In this document: positions 56,329 through 64,000 of the stretch, piece after piece
Position numbering within the stretch: the first letter of the stretch is position 1
Layout of the letters: each line of letters begins with the position of its first letter
Assembly: GCA_034440635.1 (NCBI GenBank)
Contig: JAOTON010002085.1
Span: 248,001 to 312,000, forward strand
Length of the DNA stretch: 64,000 bases
Direction: 5' to 3'
Source: Lepas anatifera
Taxonomy: Eukaryota > Arthropoda > Thecostraca > Lepadidae
The notes under the pieces: generated by a model
The model's database searches: none
What the model was told of the DNA's origin: nothing
What the model saw: only the letters and a program-made list of their open reading frames with translations
Made by a program: the position numbers and the translations under genes

Positions 56329-57364
56329 TTAACCCGCGCCCCACCGGGGGTCCGGCGCCACCTTCGCCCCACCGGGGGGGCCATCGATGGCCCCCCCTCT
56401 AACTCCGAAAATATGGGCGTTAGCGCAAATCTGCAAAGTGCAATAGAAAGCTCGCGTGAATTCAGTAAGAAATTACTTCGCATGTTTTAGTGCTCAGGTC
56501 AATGGCTTGACCTCCAGAGGTCAAATTAGGTCAAGATCGGCTATTTTCACTCAAATATGCAATGATTAAGCAAACTGGGCATAACTCTTATGTCATAAGA
56601 GCTATTGAGGCCTGGTAAAGTACATTTGATAGCAAATTGCCAGTACTTTTTCCGCTATGTGGAACGTAAAGACCTCCCGCCAGTGGTTTGACCGCCAGAG
56701 GTCACCTCGTGACCTAATACGACCTGAGGTCACTAAAGGTCAAAAAGTGACCTTGCCGTATATGAAATGAAAGCCAGTGACAAGACAAACACGATGGTGT
56801 TTGTTTCACCGCTCTAGCTCAATTAGGTCAAAAGTTATTGTCAAAATACTGTTTTTGACCTCTGGTGACCTTGGATGACCTTGGAAAAGTCAAAGGGCAA
56901 ATATGACCCCTGGGATCCGTGAAAGGGTGTCCAAAAACGTTGTTCTGAGCAGCCTGAGTATTTGCAATCATTTTTGTGGCTTTTATATCATGAAATAGCT
57001 TTTCCCCATGCTTTGTCAATGGGAGAGGTCACCTCGTGACCTGACCTCAGGGCACGAAATCGAAAAATCCCGGATATACACCTTGTAGACCCTGGAGGGG
57101 TCATGAAGTGTAGGAAGTTTCAAATCGATCGACTTCGAAATGTAGCTCTTACAGAGCTCTAAAGGTGAAGTGAGGTGACCTTGGTTGACCTCGTCTTGTG
57201 ACCTGACCTTGGGTGACCCGGGGTAAAAAATTTCAGGGATGATGGGAAAATGATGCAGTGAGAGGTAGAGCCCTCAACCGCGGTGCTGCGCCCCGTCGTT
57301 TTTCTGCTATCCCGGAAAAACCTTAGGGGGCCATCGATGGCCCCCCCGGTGGGGCGAGGGTTAA
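56329..57364. mobile_element. TTAA-flanked transposon, 1036 bp, rich in AGGTCA/TGACCT
   Basis: Ends TTAACCCGCGCCCCACCGGG and CCCCGGTGGGGCGAGGG-TTAA, with the palindrome GGGGCCATCGATGGCCCC near both ends (about 56380 and 57328). I count about 20 exact AGGTCA or TGACCT hexamers, including inverted and direct pairs. No protein is encoded. It interrupts the GCCGCCCCTGG minisatellite, so it is younger than that array. It is related to, but distinct from, the 983-bp family. Confidence 0.88.
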
Positions 57365-57935
57365 ACCATATATGAGCTGCCCCTGGTTCCACACTTCCTC
57401 CTTCGAATCCTCACTGCCACCTCCGGCTGATCACTGCCACTCCTGGTTTATCACCAACGAGGAGATTAATCCAGCCATGGCCCCCAAAACCGGTCAAACT
57501 TAGGCCCTGCTGTCAGCACTATTTGTCAGTAGGAATCTCTAACACTCTTCCAGAAAGCAAACAGCAGTCCACCCACTATCGTCTAATTTTTATCTGTTTG
57601 CCTATTGGAGGAATTTCCCCAAACCGAGTAAATGGTAGACTGCTGCTGCCGTGCTTTTACTGTTTTAGCGTCAGCCAGGGGTGATTTTTATCTATTTAGG
57701 GTGTGGAACCACCCCCAATCATAATTTGAGCACCCCCAATACATATGTCGCCCCCGGCTCAGCATTGCTGCCCTAATTCATGCTGCCTCCGTCTTACCAC
57801 TGTGATTCATGCCGCCCCCGGTTCATCACTACCACCCTGATTTATGCCACCATGGTTCATCACTGCCGCCTCCTGCCCACCACTGCCACCCTGATTCGTG
57901 CCAGGCCTGACTTATCACTACCTCCCTGATTCAAA
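57365..57935. repeat. GCCGCCCCTGG minisatellite, third block, plus a second CAGGGGTG start
   Basis: Loose units continue after the TTAA element to about 57460. About 200 bp of other sequence follows, then at 57677 a second CAGGGGTG start leads into CACCCCCAATCATAATTTG and further units to about 57935. The internal order matches 54693 onwards. Confidence 0.65.
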
Positions 57936-58855
57936 TAGTGTAACGGGGGTTTCTCGGGAAACGGGGATTTTCGCTTCTTTCTTGTGGTGACCTGGCACCG
58001 GTGTTGTTGGTGCGTAGCCGTTCCCTCCACCACCCGTTACGGAATATTTAGGGAGACAGGCGATGCGGTCAGGAGCTGGGCGCGCCTCCAGGACCGTTAG
58101 CGAGACACATAAGACACGCAGGTACAACAAACAATGAGCCATTTCGTGCACATAGCCAAATAAGCTCCCAATGTATGAGCCAGCATGCGTATACCCCCCT
58201 TTTGGTGATTTTAGAATATTCGCGTTAGGCCAAATAAATATCTGCGTACATTAGCATCTTAGTGCCGCCGGCCCCGGAGTGCTCCTTCCCAACTAACCCG
58301 CATAGGAGCGGTGTCGGGGACCGACTATGTCTCCTTAATTTATGAACAATACGTAGCTTCCTCCCTGTCCGAAACAATAATAAACGCAAGTTCCCATTCC
58401 CTAAGCCTTACGGGGCACGCCTTAACAATCGCACGTAGGAAACTTTCCGCCTCCGTTAGCTTTTCCCAGTCATAAGGGCCCGATTGATGGTAATCAGAGG
58501 TCCCCGACATTAAAATATCCCCTCCACTAATATGCGCCCCAAGATTAGCTGCATAGCCATAGCCGTCTAATTATCGTTATACTTCTCTGGGATTTTCTCA
58601 TCGTCGTTATATATATCGATATAGTATGCATAGCAATGGGATCCAGGGCCACCCTACCGTCGACGTGGTATCCAAAGGGAAACATGATTTTTGCGGTCGA
58701 GCCCTACCGCTGCACGGCCGATCTCCGTCGACGCGACCGACCGTGTTTCCCCCCTTATAAAATATAAAAATGCGTAACAATCGAGTGTAATCGTCATTAC
58801 GACTCGTCTTTCTTGAGGGAACAATCTCGGTCGATTGCGCCAATATGGGTCGCCA
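57936..58855. other. No gene recognised
   Basis: It begins with TGTAACGGGGG, and CCCGTTAC recurs about 95 bp on, an inverted pair. Only short frames are present. An LTR origin is conceivable but unsupported. Confidence 0.4.
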
Positions 58856-58858
58856 CCC

Positions 58859-59400
58859 ATACCGGTCCGGGAGTAGTCGTCACTCCCCCGGCCTCCACCT
58901 CATTCATCTTCACCGGAATAGCCTGACGGCTACGCCAGTACGAGCTGCCACCCGTACCGGTCCGGTGGGGAACACCATCCCACCGGCCTCCGGACTTATC
59001 TTCATCTTCACCGGAATAGCCTGACGGCTACGCCAGTACGGGCCGGAGCCCATACCGGTCCGGTGGGAATCACCATCCCACCGGCCTCCGGACTTATCAT
59101 CATCTTCACCGGAATAGCCTGACGGCTACGCCAGTACGGGCCGGAGCCCATACCGGTCCGGTGGGAATCACCATCCCACCGGCCTCCGGACTTATCATCA
59201 TCTTCACCGGAATAGCCTGACGGCTACGCCAGTATGGGCCGGAGCCCATACCGGTCCGGTGGGAATCACCATCCCACCGGCCTCCGGACTTATCATCATC
59301 TTCACCGGAATAGCCTGACGGCTACGCCAGTATGGGCCGGAGCCCATACCGGTCCGGTGGGGAACGCCATCCCACCGGCCTCCGGACTTATCTTCTTCGT
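58859..59400. repeat. 98-bp tandem array, nearly identical copies
   Basis: ACCGGTCCGG recurs at 58861, 58956, 59054, 59152, 59250 and 59348, so units are 95 then 98 bp. Middle copies are almost identical, implying recent expansion or ongoing homogenisation. Each unit contains inverted words CCGGTGGG and CCCACCGG that could form a hairpin. Confidence 0.96.
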
Positions 59401-60560
59401 CTTCTTTGTGGCAGTCGTCACATCGAGAGGCTCCCCGGCTCGGCAGCGCCGTAGGGGCCTCCCCGTCCGATGTGTTTGACGCCGACTGAAGGTGCCGTCG
59501 CCCGTCTTCAGCCCGTCAGCGAGAGTCGTCACTGCTCCTGGAATCTTCTAAGCTCTTCTTCCTCGCGCACGGTGCGCTTTTCGCCCGGTCCGGTCGTCAC
59601 CTCCTGGACCTTAATTGATGTCTGAACAGAGTGGGACGGCCAGTCTGTGCAGGGGCTCTAACTAGTTTTTTGTTCGACTCTCCACCCACCTCTAATATGG
59701 CATGGCCCCTTCGATGACGTTTCGGGGTCGTATTTCATGGGTTCACTGGGTTTATCCCCCTTTGTGAAATGAGTTACCGCAGAGCACCACGCACCTCTGG
59801 CCAAGGTGCCCACCGGCCTTAAACTAGCACATCCGTGTCTCCATTCGAACAAACACGCACACTCCTTCAATCACCATTCATCCATTCCCCATCCTAATGG
59901 CCAGCCCCACAACAATGTTGCTAGTAAATTTTTCCCTCCCGTACCCTTCGGTGGGGGATGCTCCTCGTGGGACACTCTGAAAAAAACAGCTACCTTTCCG
60001 GGAGCTTCGCCCTCCGCAGAATTTCGTAATCTTGTTGAGGCCGGAAAGCGTTGAAAGTTCGGCCTCTCCATTAAATATATTCCCCTTTTTGGCGCTCGTA
60101 TTGGATCAGAGGCGGAAGAGCCCCACCTCCCCTTTTTCGAGACGTGGTGAGACCGCCGAAAAGTCACCTTAGACGTGGAGATTTGGGTGCCATGCTCACA
60201 TCATTAGGTGATTGGATACGCCGTTAATTGTTTTAAAGAAAATCCTTTCCACCCCGGCCCTGGTCCATGCTATGCAACTTCAATGCTGATACCTCTCATC
60301 TAGTCCTAGCATCGTTATCTGCTCGCGACAGCCTTCACTAAAATCCTATCTAAGTGGCCTCACGTCTAATGTGCCCAGGCCTGGACAAGTCATTAAAATT
60401 TTATCCGATCCCTTCAAAAGATGGTGTCAAGTTTACGCGTGCATTTTCCACTGCAGTGCACGCCAGTGATTATGCATCCACCTAACAGTTCGGTAATTTG
60501 GTAGCATTCGGGTGGGACACAAGATAATTTCCGTTAAGTTACAATTTCGAATTAACAGCT
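59401..60560. other. No gene recognised
   Basis: Moderately GC-rich, short frames on both strands, no domain or splice support. Confidence 0.45.
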
Positions 60561-60589
60561 GACGTTTCGCTCGAACTTACCCTCATCAG
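60561..60589 (-). ncRNA. Hammerhead-like core B (weaker)
   Basis: The minus strand reads CTGATGAGGGTAAGTTCGAG then CGAAACGTC. It has the same CTGATGA...GAAACGTC frame as the copy at 53707-53733, but stem II pairs poorly, so it is probably a decayed relative or a different terminal motif. Confidence 0.25.
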
Positions 60590-60599
60590 TGTATTGAAA

Positions 60600-63500
60600 T
60601 AATTGTACCGTACAGAAATCACCGTCTAAAAAACAATCAGGTCTCCGAATCCAGCCCGTCAGATGTGATCACCGAAAGTGACTACAGGCTGTGGAAGATG
60701 TCTGGTTGATTTTCTTGTAACGTTACCTTAAATACAGTCACCGAAAATAATGTTTCCCTCAAAACTTATTCAAGCAAAAAAAAAAACAGTGGCGGGCAAA
60801 GTTTGGACCTAGACAGCCAGACTCCCCGTTCGCATGTTTTTTTGTGTTGCAAATTTGAATTCGACGTTCTCTGGATGGTATTCCTATACGCATATACCTA
60901 TCCCCTCCCATTATCCAGGGAACCAAACTGTGGTTCAGGCATTGTACGATATTGTATCAATGAAAATGCCGGATAAGCGCGAAATTCCTAACCCTGGACA
61001 CAGCTGTCATCTTTGTTGAATCCTCCCCCGAAGTGGACTGACTGAGCACTCCGCTAATTGCTGATGACCCACGCGACGGACTGGTGGCGTGACCGCACGG
61101 GCACTAATACATCCGTTAAGGTCGAAATCATACCCGAAAAATATGTGATTCTAAAGTTGATAACTTGCGCTCTCGATTCGAGGCCTAATTACCCCAATCG
61201 CGTACCCTGCGGCGGTCTCCATTCCTCCGACAGTGTACTCGATCAAAACAGGCCACCCTGCGAACCCGCTCTGTCCAGCCGCCTGGGCGGATGGCGGGCA
61301 CGGCGCCTGAGGGCACAAACACCCCTCCCGGAGCGCCGGGCGACTGTATCTGGCAGGCCCGAGACGGTCACGCGGCCGGCGCCAGGACGCGGTCAGGCGG
61401 CCGGATCTAAAAGCGGGGCTTTATCCCTTCCCCAAGTTGTAATTTTTATTGCATGTTCGGGGTTCTGAATTAAAAACATAGAATTCGTTTTATTGCCGAA
61501 ATGGGGTGACTTCGAAGGACTCCTTCAGGATTTGAAGGGTGGTCAGACCTGTGCACTCACTTTCAAACTAAAAATCGTGCGGACATTTAATCCAGGAGGC
61601 TCTGAGCGAGACAAATTAGGCTAGAAACGATTTCTCAACAACATCTTCACAATTCCCTTTTTTGGCCAAAATTATTCATGGTTATGAAACACCCCTTTCA
61701 ACTATGCCGGTAAGTGGCTCATCCTTACTCTGCAGATATAGAAAGAATGCCTACGTTCATCCCACAATTATTGTCGCCACCTGCGCCGCCGCCCCGTGGA
61801 CACAAGTGTCACAACAGGAGCGACCGAGTTCGGCCGCTCCCCTTCTGCGACGACCGTGCCCGCGTGAAAGGGGGGGAGAGACGCACAAATATGCGCAAAC
61901 AGCTATTTAGAGCGGCGGCGATCTACAACAGAAACGAGGGTGACCCGCTTTTCTCGCGACTGGACGACTGGCGGACGTGTGGAGCGCAGAGCCGTCCCTG
62001 CTTCATACTGGGTTTTCCGGTTTTTGCGGTGCACCGGTATGGAGAAGAAACTAATCAACCTTCCAGAATTTCGGCTAAACTTGAAGTTCATCTCTAAAAA
62101 TTAATCAAGAGGAGAAATGTAATCGTACGAAAATAGTTGGTTCGCAAAATTTGCCACTTATAGCCATAGTACAATCAGGAATAAATTACACCCTCGGCCT
62201 AAGAAAGGTTAGAAGCGTGTACGAACATGTTTCCTTTAATCACCTTCTATTTATACTATAACGTCCGAACCCCACAACGTCAAAAACAGAAATTGGTACA
62301 ATAAGAACGGAAGCACTATCCAGCGTTGCCGCGTAGAGCTGGTTCTAGTAACAGGCACCATCTTGTCACCTGCTCAAATCCGTATAACTCATACTGATTC
62401 GATGCTAATTTATATTGCTCCTTTTTGTCTGAACTTCCGATTTAATTCTAGCATGAAATATCCAGGTACGGTTTGCAAATACTAATTTAAACAATGTGAC
62501 AATTCCACGAGACCCTGTTCCCAAACAAGAATTATGGGAATACACTGACGCTCGATAAGTACATAATGATGATTACTCTAAAAGTCGCCCGATAAAACTT
62601 AAGTTGAGTGGATTTCGACAGACACAAATGTCGCAGCCAATCTCCAGCCGCAAACGTAGTCTGAATTGCATGATTAGCCTGCGTTTGGGCGCCCATGCAA
62701 AAAAACATTCATAAGGAGAAACGAACGTACCCAATATGTAGTGTGATGTTCAGCTAACCAAAGCATCGGAGGATTCCTCTGTGTACATGTCGGTTAAATT
62801 TACTTTACATACGAATATGCCGGCCACAAAAAAACATGGCGTCGAAAATTCCGTCCCCAGCCAAGAACCTTTTAAATTCCGACAGATTTACTAGAACAGA
62901 TGGCAAGTAGTTAACTGCTATTCTGTGGAAGAACCATTAACTCTGTCCAGGCATTCTGTAAATTTATATACAACAAATTACCCTCGGTTAGACCCTATTC
63001 CGCTCAGCTCGTTATATTTCATTCGTCCTTTGTCCCAGACTTTCAGCGGCATCCGCGAATCAGTAGACAATTTAGAAGAAAGAAAAAACGTTCACATCTT
63101 ATATTCATGTAATAATTTGGACAGGCCATAACACGTCAGCAATACTCTTTCAACACAATGGCAAAGAAACAAATTTGAGTCGAATCATCTTTCCTTTTTC
63201 GCCACTATCCCCCGTTCCCAGACAATTTTCATAATTTGGCACATTTTGACTAATCTTGCCGGCTCATAGGGGCCCGCGGCGGCACACATTCACATAGTTG
63301 CTTCCCTTGCCCTGATTTTGACAATATTCACAATTCGAACAATGCACGTCATTTGGCTCGGTGGGAGAGAGGAAATAAATTTTGAATTTTGAAGAAACGG
63401 CTCATCGTTTCTTGTACTCACATGACTGCTGTGTCAGCGCTGGCGCGTCCTCCCAGCCTGCCCTCCGGCGTGTGCCCCCTGGAGTCAAGCCTCCTTCCTC

Positions 63501-64000
63501 TACGGCCTCCACACCACGAGTTCTTTGCTACGCTCTTTCTACCCCCTCTGGGATCCAGACACCTCTCTCCTGAGCCCTCATTGGCTCACTTCCCCGCGTC
63601 TCTGTCCCCGAGCAGGGGTGCGGGTCTCTGCTCTGGTCATCACTATCTTGTGACCCATTTACCGCCGCCTTCAGCGGCCAGAACCATGTGAACCATGGCA
63701 TCCCAAAGGCTCCAGCCCTCGGGTGGAGGCCAAAAAGTCGGTTGTTTCAGGGGCGCTATCTTAGCTGAGACCTGGGACTCAGTGCTGCATCAGCATCATG
63801 TGAGCACCCCAAAAAAGAGACCGAGTACGGTGCCTCGGCTGGAACTGGGAACAAGGGGGGAACCAATTTGTCACCTCCAGCGTGCGGCATATCCGCAGCG
63901 CTGAGCCTAAAAAGGGGGGGTGCTGTTTACCTCCCACACCGAGCCAATGGCACTGATCGCGTCTACGCAGCTAAAGATAACCCGGGACTACATCGGCGCA
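60600..64000. other. No gene recognised
   Basis: A GC-rich patch lies at 61190-61420 and a pyrimidine-rich patch at 63420-63680. Open frames up to about 136 codons exist, but none carries a domain, a good start context or splice sites that I can support. Confidence 0.45.

Noticed and set aside
57918..58151. A 77-codon frame with a signal-peptide-like start
   Set aside because: The hydrophobic start is short, there is no conserved motif, and the frame ends in transposon-like sequence; chance is likely.
61058..61468. A 136-codon frame in a GC-rich patch
   Set aside because: Arg/Pro/Gly-rich as expected from composition, no domain and no splice or promoter support.

Overview
The window is eukaryotic, almost certainly metazoan. 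Coding segments are separated by introns with GT/AG splice sites, one gene has a TATA/initiator promoter with a non-coding first exon, and most of the DNA is transposons, minisatellites and microsatellites. The one host gene recognised resembles the DM4/12 family of secreted proteins, known mainly from arthropods, so I infer an arthropod (a crustacean is a guess). No bacterial-type operon, CRISPR array or rRNA gene is visible.

Layout. 0-14.5 kb: a THAP-domain exon beside a small DNA transposon, remains of an old LINE (2.9-5.2 kb), then a long GGCGCC-rich minisatellite field (5.3-11.6 kb) and a degenerate repeat (12.7-13.2 kb). 14.57-21.17 kb: a TTAA-flanked non-autonomous transposon split by a 5.6-kb LINE that carries a partial ORF1, an endonuclease/reverse-transcriptase ORF2 with a 2A-like motif near its N terminus, and one frameshift. 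23.43-31.80 kb: a second TTAA element of the same family, split twice, by a 6.4-kb hAT-like element full of ~20-bp minisatellite and by a 983-bp member of its own family. 32.8-33.0 kb: a tRNA-derived SINE. 37.1-43.15 kb (minus strand): the DM4/12-like gene, with MITEs and microsatellites in its introns. 45.7-48.4 kb: a GCTGGGC minisatellite running into the C-terminal half of a hAT transposase. 49.4-57.9 kb: more TTAA elements, a fold-back element containing a hammerhead-ribozyme-like core, and a GATCACTGCCGCCCC minisatellite. 58.9-59.4 kb: a young 98-bp tandem array. The last ~4.5 kb shows no gene that I recognise.

How it fits together: the order of insertion can be read from target-site duplications. 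TTAA elements were hit by hAT-like elements, a LINE and their own relatives. Minisatellite arrays lie inside or next to hAT-like elements and share a ~20-bp core, suggesting that these transposons seed the arrays. The TTAA elements are also unusually dense in AGGTCA/TGACCT hexamers. All coordinates, counts and splice predictions are hand-read from the sequence.
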